Shown here: piece by piece, positions 1 through 6,372 of the stretch
How the letters are laid out: each line of letters starts with the position of its first letter
Position numbering within the stretch: position 1 is the first letter of the stretch
Origin: Spirochaetaceae bacterium
GTDB lineage: Bacteria; Spirochaetota; Spirochaetia; SZUA-6; Fen-1364
DNA: 9,794 bases
Direction: 5' to 3'
Assembly: GCA_003154555.1 (NCBI GenBank)
Contig: PMDT01000018.1
Coordinates: 228-10,021, forward strand
Notes under the pieces: generated by a model
The model's database searches: none
What the model was told of the DNA's origin: nothing
What the model saw: the letters and a program-made list of their open reading frames with translations, nothing else
Position numbers and translations under genes: made by a program

Positions 1-96
1 TTTCCCGATCGTACGGTGGTCGGCATCCACGCGGTCGATCTCGTCTGGGGGCTGGGCACGCTGCACTGCCTCACCCAGCAGGAGCCCGCGGTATGA
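1..96 (+). CDS. Agmatine deiminase / peptidyl-arginine deiminase family protein, C-terminal end only
   Basis: Only the last 31 codons are in the window, open in frame 1 from base 1 to a TGA at 94-96. They read like the C-terminus of the PAD_porph/agmatine deiminase family: an FPDR-T-VVGI stretch, a Trp-Gly turn, then HCLTQQEP at residues 22-29 of the fragment. In this family the Cys of the HC-x-TQQ motif is the catalytic nucleophile that attacks the guanidinium carbon, releasing ammonia (agmatine to N-carbamoylputrescine in the best-known members). The family usually has GGGN-I-HC, while here it reads WGLG-T-LHC, so the exact substrate may differ. The stop is 95 bp before the next gene on the same strand. 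The family call rests on the short tail alone; exact substrate unknown. Confidence 0.72.
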   Translation, partial: FPDRTVVGIHAVDLVWGLGTLHCLTQQEPAV

Positions 97-191
97 GCAT
101 GACCCCGGCGCGCACCTGCATGCTTGCGCGAATGATCCTGCCGCTATAGGCTCCAAATCGGATGCTGTTTCGGTGCGAGGGAGGGAACAAG

Positions 192-677
192 ATGAGTGGA
201 GCAGACGGAATCGTCCCGGCTGAGATCAAGAACCTGCTCGGCCTGCCGGAGGCCGACCAGATCTGCATCGTCGTGCGGAACCTCCGGGAGACGGCCTCAT
301 ACTACAGTGACATCCTCGGCCTGGGTCCCTTCGTGTTCCCGCACATCGAGTACGAAGAGCTCACTTATCATGGCGCGCCTTCGCACGGTTACTGGGAGAT
401 GGCATTCGCGCGGCTGGGCGCTTTCGAGCTGGAGCTCAGCTCACCCATTCGATCCCCGAGCATTTACGAGGATTTTCTCAACGAGCATGGCGAGGGTCTC
501 CACCATATTGGTTTCGACGTGAAAGACATGGCGGAGGTTCTTCGCAGGGCGGAACGGAACAACATACCGGTCCTTCAGAGCGGGCGCACGAAAGCAGGGG
601 GCTTCGCGCACCTGGACACCCGGCGATACGGTGGCACGATATTCGAAGTGATACAGCGCCCGGCGCGGAGGGTGTGA
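192..677 (+). CDS. VOC-family (glyoxalase-fold) protein, possible epimerase, lyase or dioxygenase
   Basis: A 161-residue protein with two beta-alpha-beta-beta-beta modules of the vicinal-oxygen-chelate fold. Module one covers about residues 20-85 (D-Q-ICIVV, ETASYY-SDILGLGPF, FELELSSP). Module two covers about 100-156 (GLHHIGFDV, then GTIFEVIQ). Likely divalent-metal ligands are Gln23, Glu79 or Glu81, His104 or His105, and Glu152. This Gln/Glu/His/Glu pattern resembles human-type glyoxalase I, whereas many epimerase members have His first. The ATG at 192 is chosen over the in-frame ATG at 162 because a strong GAGGGAGG Shine-Dalgarno ends 7 bases before it. The stop overlaps the start of the UroD-like gene by one base (TGATG), so the two are probably co-translated. 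VOC membership is secure. The reaction is not: methylmalonyl-CoA epimerase, glyoxalase and ring-cleaving enzymes share this fold. Confidence 0.85.
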   Translation: MSGADGIVPAEIKNLLGLPEADQICIVVRNLRETASYYSDILGLGPFVFPHIEYEELTYHGAPSHGYWEMAFARLGAFELELSSPIRSPSIYEDFLNEHGEGLHHIGFDVKDMAEVLRRAERNNIPVLQSGRTKAGGFAHLDTRRYGGTIFEVIQRPARRV

Positions 678-1810
678 TGCTGCCCGGTCAGGCAAAGCGC
701 ATCACGATGCACGAGGCTTTTATCGCCAGACAGGAAATGGCCCGACCGCTCATCGGGGTCCACATCTGGGATCGTGAGTACCGCAAGATGTACCGGGAAA
801 CCAATGCGACGATACCCGAGAAGGGGGAGGTGAGACCCGAGCAGATCGAGACGGAGCGCTTCCTGCGCGACGTCGAGCGCCTCCTCTCCATGAACGAGCA
901 GATCGGCGGGGATCTGTATTGGCCGGTCGTCCCGTACGTCTACATCCCATGGATGGAAGCCATCATCGGCTGCCCGATCTACTCGAGTGAAAACACCTTC
1001 TACGCCAAGCCGTGCATCGACTCGTGGAGTGACTTCCGCGAGGACCCCGATCTCAGCGGCAACACGTGGCTCGCAAAGCTGCTCGAGCTGCAGAAGGCGC
1101 TCGTGAAAAAGATCGGCGGCGCCTATCCCCTGTCCAGCTCGTCCCACCTGCGCGGCCCCGTGGACATGATGGCGGCGGCGCTGGGCCAGACGCGTCTGCC
1201 GCTCGAATGCTATGACAACCCCGAAAGGATCCAGGCGATGTGCGCGTCGTACAGCAGGGCGTTTCTCGAGGTCGCGCACATGCAGAACGAGATCACGGCC
1301 ACCGCGGGATTCGGCGGCTCAACGGTGAATGGCTACGGGGTCTGGACTCCCCAGGTCTGCCAGTACGTGCAGGACGACGCCATGGCCTTCCTGTCACCGG
1401 ACATCTATACGACCTTCGTGGCACACAATCACGCGACAATTGCACGCGGATTCCCTTCGATCTTTTATCATCTGCATCCCGTTTCGCTTTTCGTTCTCGA
1501 CCAGCTGCTCGCGATGGAAAAAATGTCCATACTGGAAATAAATCGCGAGCCCGAAGCCATCGGGCCATCAATCCGGGAGCTCATGCCCGCGTTCAAGAAA
1601 ACCCTCGAGCACGGGAAATGCCTCCTCATCAATTTCACGCAAGGCGCCGTGGGAATGGGGCTTTTCGAGCGGGAGCTGGAGCTGATCTGCGACACCTTGC
1701 CGAACAAGGGCTTGAGCATCTATGTCATGGCAGAAGACGCGGAGGACGGCGCGCGCAGGATGGGTGTGCTGCAGGAGGTGCTTGCAAAAAGGGGCTCTCC
1801 GACCTCCTGA
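677..1810 (+). CDS. Uroporphyrinogen decarboxylase (URO-D) superfamily protein, not HemE
   Basis: A 377-residue protein of the UroD/MtaA TIM-barrel superfamily. Recognisable parts are a GDLYWPVVPYVYIPW segment near residue 76, SSHLRGPVDMMAAAL near 155, QDDAMAFLSPDIY near 233 and FYHLHPVS near 263. The HemE N-terminal signature (R-P-VW-MRQAGR type) is absent, so a role in haem synthesis is unlikely. In zinc-dependent corrinoid methyltransferases of this superfamily the site aligned with HLH is H-x-C followed by a distant Cys. Here it is His265-Leu-His267, with Cys315 in GKCLLINF as a possible third ligand. The start is the ATG at 677, whose A is the last base of the VOC stop, preceded by GGAGGG. 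GTG 674 and ATG 707 are in-frame alternatives. It probably forms one transcript with the VOC gene. Substrate unknown. Confidence 0.8.
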   Translation: MLPGQAKRITMHEAFIARQEMARPLIGVHIWDREYRKMYRETNATIPEKGEVRPEQIETERFLRDVERLLSMNEQIGGDLYWPVVPYVYIPWMEAIIGCPIYSSENTFYAKPCIDSWSDFREDPDLSGNTWLAKLLELQKALVKKIGGAYPLSSSSHLRGPVDMMAAALGQTRLPLECYDNPERIQAMCASYSRAFLEVAHMQNEITATAGFGGSTVNGYGVWTPQVCQYVQDDAMAFLSPDIYTTFVAHNHATIARGFPSIFYHLHPVSLFVLDQLLAMEKMSILEINREPEAIGPSIRELMPAFKKTLEHGKCLLINFTQGAVGMGLFERELELICDTLPNKGLSIYVMAEDAEDGARRMGVLQEVLAKRGSPTS

Positions 1811-1826
1811 CGGCCCGCCGGGGCGC

Positions 1827-1875
1827 CGGCCACGGGCTACCGTGGCCGCCCAAATGCCACGGGCTACCGTGGCCG
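1827..1875. terminator. Twin near-identical hairpins between convergent genes; likely bidirectional terminator or REP-like element
   Basis: Two tandem copies of the 20-base palindromic unit GCCACGGGCTACCGTGGCCG lie at 1829-1848 and 1856-1875, with a 27-base period. The first folds into a 9-bp stem (1827-1835 with 1840-1848) around a GCTA loop. The second folds into a 7-bp stem (1856-1862 with 1867-1873) around the same loop. They occupy the 67-bp gap between the UroD-like stop (1810) and the last codon of the minus-strand permease operon (1878), the expected place for a shared terminator. There is no U-tract on either strand, so classical intrinsic termination is not fully supported. RNA stabilisation or a dispersed repeat family are alternatives. 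Confidence 0.6.
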
Positions 1876-1877
1876 GT

Positions 1878-2816
1878 TCAGAAAACGCTTGTCAGCAGCA
1901 CCGCGAAGAAAAGCACGAACCCGTAGACGATCTGCTGCGCCGAGGAGGGGATGTTGAAGACAGGCAGCAGCCCGTTGATGATCGTGAGGATGAAGGCGCC
2001 CGCCACCGTGCCGATATACTGGCCGCTTCCGCCAAGGACAGAAGCACCGCCAATGATCACGACGATCACCGATTGGAAGAGGTAGGGATCCCCCATGCCG
2101 AGGTAGCTTTGCCCGATCCTGCCGGCAAGCAGGATGCCGCCGAGACCTGCGGTGAAACCGCTCAGGCAGTAGACGAGCATCTTCGTGAAACGCACATTGA
2201 CCCCGGAAAAAAGCGCCACCGATTCGCTGCTGCCGAGGAAATAGAGTTGCCTGCCGAACGCGGTTTTTCGCAGGACCACGGTTGAAATAATTATCAGCAC
2301 GATCCAGATGATCACGATATATGGAATGGGACCAAGGTTGCCATTCGCGACAAGCTGCACGAATGGCGGCGCTTCTCCGCCCGGTCTTCCCCCGGTGATT
2401 CCCAGCATCCCGCCAAGCAGGATGGAGTTCATGCCGAGCGTCATGATGATGGGCGGGATATCCAGGTACGCAATGCCCAGGCCGTTCAGGAGCCCGATGA
2501 AGGTAGTCCCGAGGAGGAGGAGGGGGACGATGTACCACAGGTGCGCGTCGTGGCCCCCGGTGAAAAGGGTGAGAAAGATCGCGGCGCAACTGACAGTCCA
2601 CGGTATGGAGACGTCGATGCCGCCGGTGATGATGACGAAGGTCTGGCCGAGCGCAATGAGGCCGATGACAGACGCATCGATGAGGAGGATCCTGATGTGG
2701 CGCGGTCCGGCGAAGCCCGGGCTGATAATCGTGATGACGATGAAGATCAGAAGCGCGCCGGCATAGGCCAGCAGGATCGCCCTGTTGGAACGATAGAAGG
2801 CGGGGAGGCTTTTCAT
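1878..2816 (-). CDS. ABC transporter permease, RbsC/BPD_transp_2 type (second of pair)
   Basis: A 312-residue, strongly hydrophobic inner-membrane protein with about eight to ten membrane segments, typical of the ribose/xylose/AI-2 class of import permeases (PF02653). Family landmarks are LGQTFVIITGGIDVSI near residue 55, GLLNGLGIAYLDIPPIIMTLGM near 105, and the cytoplasmic coupling region LGSSESVALFSGVNV followed by LSGFTAGLGGILLAGRIG. GGASVLGGSGQYIGTVAGA lies near the C-terminus. It would form the translocation channel with the other permease and take ATP-driven motion from the ATPase at 6373-7866. The ATG at 2816-2814 overlaps the TGA of the upstream permease by 4 bases (ATGA) and is preceded by GGAGGGAGGG, indicating translational coupling. 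An in-frame start further upstream (2963) would run through the first permease and is rejected. The stop lies three bases from the twin hairpins. Confidence 0.93.
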   Translation of the reverse strand: MKSLPAFYRSNRAILLAYAGALLIFIVITIISPGFAGPRHIRILLIDASVIGLIALGQTFVIITGGIDVSIPWTVSCAAIFLTLFTGGHDAHLWYIVPLLLLGTTFIGLLNGLGIAYLDIPPIIMTLGMNSILLGGMLGITGGRPGGEAPPFVQLVANGNLGPIPYIVIIWIVLIIISTVVLRKTAFGRQLYFLGSSESVALFSGVNVRFTKMLVYCLSGFTAGLGGILLAGRIGQSYLGMGDPYLFQSVIVVIIGGASVLGGSGQYIGTVAGAFILTIINGLLPVFNIPSSAQQIVYGFVLFFAVLLTSVF

Positions 2817-3757
2817 AGGAGGCCCTCCCTCCGGCGTTTGACCTGCTCGGTGATCGAGACAAACGCGATGATGAAGATGAGGAGCAGACCCTGGAAGAGC
2901 GCCGCCCAGTGGGAGGAAACGCCCGAGAACACCAGCAGGTCGCCGATGAGTTTCAGCACACACACGCCGATGATGCCGCCGATGATGCTTCCCTTGCCGC
3001 CGGCGAGGCTCGTGCCGCCAATGACCGCAGCTGATACGGAAAGCAGGATGAAGTTGTTGCCCGCCGTCGGCGACCCGGAGGCGACCTGCGCCGTGCGATA
3101 GATCCCGGCAGTCGCCGCAAAGAATCCTGACAGGGCGTAGACGGTCAGGCGTACCCTGTTCACGTTGATGCCGCTGAGATAGGAGGCCTTCGCATTGCTG
3201 CCCAGCGACAGGATGGATTTACCCAGCGGTGTCTTCTTCAGATACAGCCAGAACAGCCCCAGCACCACCAGGAGCATCAGCGACACGGGTATGCCCGCGG
3301 GGTGGGCAAGCAGCACATCGATGAAGCCCTGGGGCACATTGCCCCGGTCCGTGGGCAGAATCCAGAGCGCGAGCCCCCCGTAGATGGACCACGTGACGAG
3401 CGTCGCGATGAAGGGCTGGAGGCCGACGCGCACGATGATGATGCCGTTCACGGCTCCCAGGAGGAGACCAAGCAGCAGCATCCCCAGCGTGAACAACACG
3501 ACGCCTTCCACGCTGTTGGACATCCGCGTCGCCTCGAGGCTGTTTGTGACGCTGATGATGCCCCCGATGGAGAGGTCGATGCCGCCAGTGAAAAGAACAA
3601 GCGTCTGTCCGGCCGTGGCGAGGGCGAGCGGCAGGATTGTGTTCGTCTTGATGCCCAGCCAGTCGAGACTGACGATATTCGGCTGCAGTGCCGAAGTACT
3701 GACGATCAGCGCAATCAGAATGATGTAAGGAATGAAGCTTCTTGGTTGCAGCTTCAT
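2813..3757 (-). CDS. ABC transporter permease, RbsC/BPD_transp_2 type (first of pair)
   Basis: A 314-residue polytopic membrane protein of the same permease family as its downstream neighbour but clearly diverged from it. It carries ATAGQTLVLFTGGIDLSIGG near residue 50, the GAVNGIIIVRVGLQPFIATL segment near 108, LGSNAKASYLSGINVNRVRL near 190 and GGTSLAGGKGSIIGGIIG near 250. It ends in a basic tail (KRRREGLL). The ATG at 3757-3755 is chosen over upstream in-frame codons because AAGGAGAG precedes it at good spacing and residues before it lack membrane-protein character. It is first in the minus-strand operon, about 44 nt downstream of the predicted start site. With the neighbouring permease it would make a heterodimeric channel. 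The binding protein and ATPase it needs are on the opposite strand. Confidence 0.93.
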   Translation of the reverse strand: MKLQPRSFIPYIILIALIVSTSALQPNIVSLDWLGIKTNTILPLALATAGQTLVLFTGGIDLSIGGIISVTNSLEATRMSNSVEGVVLFTLGMLLLGLLLGAVNGIIIVRVGLQPFIATLVTWSIYGGLALWILPTDRGNVPQGFIDVLLAHPAGIPVSLMLLVVLGLFWLYLKKTPLGKSILSLGSNAKASYLSGINVNRVRLTVYALSGFFAATAGIYRTAQVASGSPTAGNNFILLSVSAAVIGGTSLAGGKGSIIGGIIGVCVLKLIGDLLVFSGVSSHWAALFQGLLLIFIIAFVSITEQVKRRREGLL

Positions 3758-3807
3758 CTTGCTCTCCTTGGCGCACAACAATGCGAGCTCTACACGGACG
3801 CTTGGCC

Positions 3808-3835
3808 ATTCTACTCGCGCAGGGGAGGTCGTCAA
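3808..3835 (-). promoter_or_regulatory. Predicted sigma-70-type promoter for the permease operon
   Basis: Reading the minus strand, TTGACG (3835-3830) is followed after 16 bases by TAGAAT (3813-3808). Each matches the sigma-70 consensus at five of six positions. Transcription would begin near 3801, leaving a leader of about 44 nt before the permease ATG at 3757. The -35 box directly abuts the 14-bp repeat array. This is a sequence match only. Confidence 0.6.
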
Positions 3836-3863
3836 GACATTGTTAACAGGACATTGTTAACAG
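3836..3863. promoter_or_regulatory. Tandem 14-bp operator-like repeats between divergent promoters
   Basis: The unit GACATTGTTAACAG occurs twice without a gap (3836-3849 and 3850-3863). Each copy contains the perfect 8-base palindrome TGTTAACA (3841-3848 and 3855-3862), so the centres are 14 bases apart. The array fills exactly the 28 bases between the two opposing -35 boxes (3830-3835 and 3864-3869). I find no further copy of the unit in the window. The layout suggests a dimeric regulator, for example of the LacI or GntR class, controlling both transcripts. No regulator gene is in view, and the palindrome does not match one family's consensus well enough to name it. Confidence 0.6.
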
Positions 3864-3892
3864 TTGACTTTACCCACCGCTTGGCATACGTT
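3864..3892 (+). promoter_or_regulatory. Predicted promoter for the M24 / binding-protein / ATPase cluster
   Basis: TTGACT (3864-3869) matches the -35 consensus at five of six positions. After 17 bases comes TACGTT (3887-3892), a weak -10 matching three of six including the first two and last bases. Transcription would start near 3899, about 36 nt before the M24 ATG. The weak -10 fits a promoter that needs an activator or is only moderately active, less certain than the opposing promoter. Confidence 0.45.
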
Positions 3893-3934
3893 ACTCGGCA
3901 TACAACGGTCTCATCCGCAATGCGGAGGTGGGGT

Positions 3935-5116
3935 ATGGCAATAGAAGAGCTTTCCCGCGCGTGCGCGAATCTCCGTGATGCCGGGCTCGACTTCGCCCTT
4001 CTCTCGTCCCACGAAAACGTGGCATACGTGAGCGGATTCGACGTGCCGGTGCCGCTGGGCGCGCCGACCGACTTTTCCGGGGGCTACCCTCTCGCCCTGG
4101 CGCTCGTGAATGCAAGGGAGGAAAGCGGTGCCCTTCTCGTGGCCGATAGCTACGGCGGTCTTGCCACACCGCAGAACAGGCTCGGCGCGATCAAGCAGTA
4201 CCCTATATTCGACACTTTCAAGGCCGTGGATCCCCTGGCGAGCTTTGTCGGCTGCGTCCGGGATGCCCTGCGAGCCGCAGGTGTCGCTCCGGGCACGCGC
4301 ACGAAAATCGGCATCGAGCTGGAGACACTTCCCGCGGCGCTCGTGCGGCTCCTGTCGGAGGAGTTCAAAAAGGCAGCCGTCGTGAGCTGCAGGCCGAGCA
4401 TGGACGCGGCGCGCCGGCGGAAAACGAAGCGTGAGATCGACCTGCTGCGCAATGCCGCGCATATCGCGGATGCGGGCCAGAGGGAGCTCGTGCACGCGGC
4501 GCAGCACTTCACCGCCGCGACCGAGCTCGAGGTATGGGCCGCCCTGGGCACGCGTGTCCAGGAGGCAGCGCAGAAGAACAGCCTGGTGCCGCTGGTCGGA
4601 GAGCTCGTCACGGGGCCTCGCACGTGCGAGGTGCGCTATCCCGGCGGTCCGCAACAGCGGCGTATCAGCGCAGGGGACACCGGAATCCTCGACATCAGCG
4701 TGCGGGTGGACGGTTACTGGTCGGACTGCTGCAATGTCGTCGTCTTCGGGCGGGAGCCGTCCGCGGAGCAGAAACGGTACTTCAAGGGCGCGCGGGACGG
4801 CTTCGAGGCGGCCGTGGGCGCCCTGCGGCCCGGCGCGCGCTGCTGCGACGTGGATGCCGCGGTCCGCGACGCATTCGCAAAGAACGGATTCGGGGTCACC
4901 CACTACTCGGGTCACCAGATCGGCGCCACGGTCAATGAGAATCCCCGGGTCGTGCCCTTTGAAACCTCGCTCGTGGAGGCCGGCATGGTCTTCTGCTTCG
5001 AGCCGGGTGTGTATGCGGGGCCCGGCGGCAGCACGGGTGCCCGGCTGGAGCGCATGGTCGCCGTGACGGAAACCGGCAACGAGATACTGAACCAGTTTCC
5101 CTGGGGCATGGCATAG
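3935..5116 (+). CDS. M24 family metallopeptidase-like protein (Xaa-Pro peptidase / creatinase fold)
   Basis: A 393-residue cytoplasmic protein with a creatinase-type N-terminal domain (about 1-150, including ENVAYVSGF at 27-35) and a pita-bread M24 domain (about 160-385). All five usual dinuclear metal ligands are visible: Asp253 (LDISV), Asp264 (WSDCC), His327 (SGHQIG), Glu356 (FCFEPG) and Glu372 (ARLERM). Intact ligands argue against creatinase itself, which lacks metal. The second active-site His usually found seven residues after the ligand His is Asn334 (VNENP), so catalysis may differ from Xaa-Pro aminopeptidases. The ATG at 3935 follows GGAGGTGGGG; an in-frame ATG at 3920 would add five residues. 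It is first in the plus-strand cluster, so it may hydrolyse an amide-like bond in the imported compound. A general dipeptidase is the alternative. Confidence 0.85.
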   Translation: MAIEELSRACANLRDAGLDFALLSSHENVAYVSGFDVPVPLGAPTDFSGGYPLALALVNAREESGALLVADSYGGLATPQNRLGAIKQYPIFDTFKAVDPLASFVGCVRDALRAAGVAPGTRTKIGIELETLPAALVRLLSEEFKKAAVVSCRPSMDAARRRKTKREIDLLRNAAHIADAGQRELVHAAQHFTAATELEVWAALGTRVQEAAQKNSLVPLVGELVTGPRTCEVRYPGGPQQRRISAGDTGILDISVRVDGYWSDCCNVVVFGREPSAEQKRYFKGARDGFEAAVGALRPGARCCDVDAAVRDAFAKNGFGVTHYSGHQIGATVNENPRVVPFETSLVEAGMVFCFEPGVYAGPGGSTGARLERMVAVTETGNEILNQFPWGMA

Positions 5117-5137
5117 CACGAGGAAGGAGGTGGACGG

Positions 5138-5164
5138 ATGACCTATACGAAGCCCTTCAGGTGA
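5138..5164 (+). CDS. Possible 8-codon leader mini-ORF (MTYTKPFR) before the binding-protein gene
   Basis: An ATG at 5138 opens an 8-codon frame ending in TGA at 5162-5164. It is preceded by AAGGAGGTG (5124-5132), a near-perfect match to the 16S anti-Shine-Dalgarno at 5-base spacing and among the strongest such sites in the window. It lies 22 bases after the M24 stop and 93 bases before the binding-protein ATG. It could be a regulatory leader peptide, a ribosome-loading site that protects the transcript, or a relic of a lost gene. The peptide has no recognisable run of one codon. Translation is unproven. Confidence 0.35.
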   Translation: MTYTKPFR

Positions 5165-5257
5165 AAAGAAGGCCGGGCGAGGCAATCTGAAAACCGTTCT
5201 TTCCGTTCGAAACATCTACAAAGTGCAACAAACTCAGCAAACGGAGGAAGGAAGGAC

Positions 5258-6286
5258 ATGAAGAGAATTCTTCTACTAACTGCGATATTGATCCTGTGCG
5301 GAGCCTCTCTTGCAATGGCGGCTCCCTTCAAGATTGCATTGAGCAACTCGTTCATGGGTAATGACTGGCGGCAGGAAATGGAGAAAGTCGCCCAGGCCGT
5401 TGCCGGCAAGGAGCCGCTCAAGAGCCAGGCCACTCTCACCATCATCAACTGCGACAACACGCCTGAAGCCCAGTCAGATTCGATCGACAGCCTCGTGAAG
5501 CAGGGCTACCAGGCCATCCTCGTGGACGCATCGTCCCCGAGCGCGCTGAACCCCGCCATCGACCGCGCCATCAAGGCGGGCGTCGTGATCATCTCCTTCG
5601 ACCAGGTCGTCGACCATGCCCAGGCGTGGAAGATCGAAACGGATTTCGACAAGGTCCCCAAGGTCCAGGCGACGTACATCGCGAAGGCCATCGGCGGCAA
5701 GGGCGACATCGTCATTGACCGCGGCCTCCCCGGAGCGCCGATTTCCAAGCAGCTGGAGGATGGCGCGCGCGCGGTCTTCGCGCAGTACCCGGGCATCAAG
5801 ATCGTCGCGGGATTCGACGGACAGTACGCGCAGGGACCCACCCTGCAGGGCATGAACAGCATCATGGCCTCCCGGCCGAAGATCGCCGCCGTCTTCACCC
5901 AGGGCTACACGGGCCCCGTGATCAAGGCGCTCACGGACGCCGGCCATCCCATGGTTCCCATGTCCGGCTTCGACTATAACGGCGACATCCTGGCGGCAAT
6001 CGACGCCAAGGCCAACGTGATCATCGCCAACAATATCCCCGGTCTGGGCGCCCTTGCCTACAAGACCGCGATTGATATCCTCAAAGGCGCCAACCCGCCG
6101 AAGCACATGCTCATCGACCCGCTGTTCCTCGCCACCGACTCGAGCATCAATGCCGGCGCGCCGCTGGAAAAGATCGCCCTGGGCGTGAATGCCTGGCGCG
6201 AGATGCCCTATGGCTTCGACTGGCCCGTGCTGCCGAAGGATTTCCCGGTGCAACTGACGGCCAAAGAGGCTGTCGTCACCCAGTAA
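5258..6286 (+). CDS. Periplasmic substrate-binding protein of a sugar-type ABC importer (Peripla_BP_4 family)
   Basis: A 342-residue exported protein. Residues 1-21 form a Sec signal peptide (KR start, hydrophobic core, AMA just before the likely cut between Ala21 and Ala22). Cys14 is preceded by Leu, so it is not a lipobox. The mature part has the two-lobed LacI-like fold of ribose-type binding proteins: PFKIALSNSFMGNDW at the start, VKQGYQAILVDASSPSAL near residue 81, GVVIISFDQVVD near 108, KGDIVIDRGLPGAP near 150, AAVFTQGYTGPVI near 215 and MSGFDYNGDILAAID near 237. It would capture solute and deliver it to the two permeases encoded on the other strand. The start follows GGAGGAAGGAAGG. A stable stem-loop just after the stop may keep its mRNA more abundant than that of the ATPase. 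The ligand cannot be predicted. Confidence 0.92.
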   Translation: MKRILLLTAILILCGASLAMAAPFKIALSNSFMGNDWRQEMEKVAQAVAGKEPLKSQATLTIINCDNTPEAQSDSIDSLVKQGYQAILVDASSPSALNPAIDRAIKAGVVIISFDQVVDHAQAWKIETDFDKVPKVQATYIAKAIGGKGDIVIDRGLPGAPISKQLEDGARAVFAQYPGIKIVAGFDGQYAQGPTLQGMNSIMASRPKIAAVFTQGYTGPVIKALTDAGHPMVPMSGFDYNGDILAAIDAKANVIIANNIPGLGALAYKTAIDILKGANPPKHMLIDPLFLATDSSINAGAPLEKIALGVNAWREMPYGFDWPVLPKDFPVQLTAKEAVVTQ

Positions 6287-6298
6287 GCCCGACGTCTG

Positions 6299-6336
6299 AA
6301 CGGTATCGACCCGCGGAAACGCGGGAAGATACCGTT
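6299..6336 (+). promoter_or_regulatory. Intercistronic stem-loop between binding protein and ATPase genes
   Basis: AACGGTATC (6299-6307) pairs with GATACCGTT (6328-6336) as 9 bp. Inside, after a small GA/AA internal loop, CCCGCG (6310-6315) pairs with CGCGGG (6320-6325) around a GAAA tetraloop, a GNRA type known for stability. No run of T follows, so full termination is not expected. In binding-protein transport operons, structures at this place often protect the upstream mRNA from 3' decay or partly stop transcription, which lets the binding protein be made in excess. It starts 12 bases after the stop and ends 36 bases before the ATPase ATG. Confidence 0.7.
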
Positions 6337-6372
6337 CTCCCATTCTCATTATCATCCTGAAAGCCGGACCAC

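Noticed and set aside
97..123. GCATG...CATGC inverted repeat after the deiminase stop as a terminator
   Set aside because: A 5-bp stem with a long loop and no T-run is not convincing.
124..150. Possible promoter TTGCGC-N15-TATAGG before the VOC gene
   Set aside because: The spacer is short and both boxes are only partial matches. The position is right for a promoter but the evidence is too weak to list.
575..1279. Minus-strand open frame (234 codons) across the VOC/UroD-like junction
   Set aside because: It spans the antisense of two well-supported genes and shows no recognisable domain or ribosome site.
677..1810. HemE (haem-pathway uroporphyrinogen decarboxylase)
   Set aside because: The conserved HemE N-terminal substrate-binding signature is missing and no other haem gene is nearby. 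The same applies to the paralogue at 7890-9026.
3302..3934. Upstream extension of the M24 frame antisense to the first permease
   Set aside because: It is the shadow of the permease gene, has no motif, and the ATG at 3935 has a strong Shine-Dalgarno and starts at the creatinase-type N-terminus.
3935..5116. Creatinase
   Set aside because: True creatinase lacks the metal ligands, while all five are present here, so a metalloenzyme is more likely.
5194..5211. CCGTTC repeated twice next to a TTCGAA palindrome upstream of the binding-protein gene
   Set aside because: Short 6-base repeats are common by chance and no promoter boxes of good quality accompany them.
5258..5320. Lipoprotein signal peptide around Cys14 of the binding protein
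   Set aside because: The residue before Cys is Leu, not Gly, Ala or Ser, and a good signal peptidase I site (AMA) follows.
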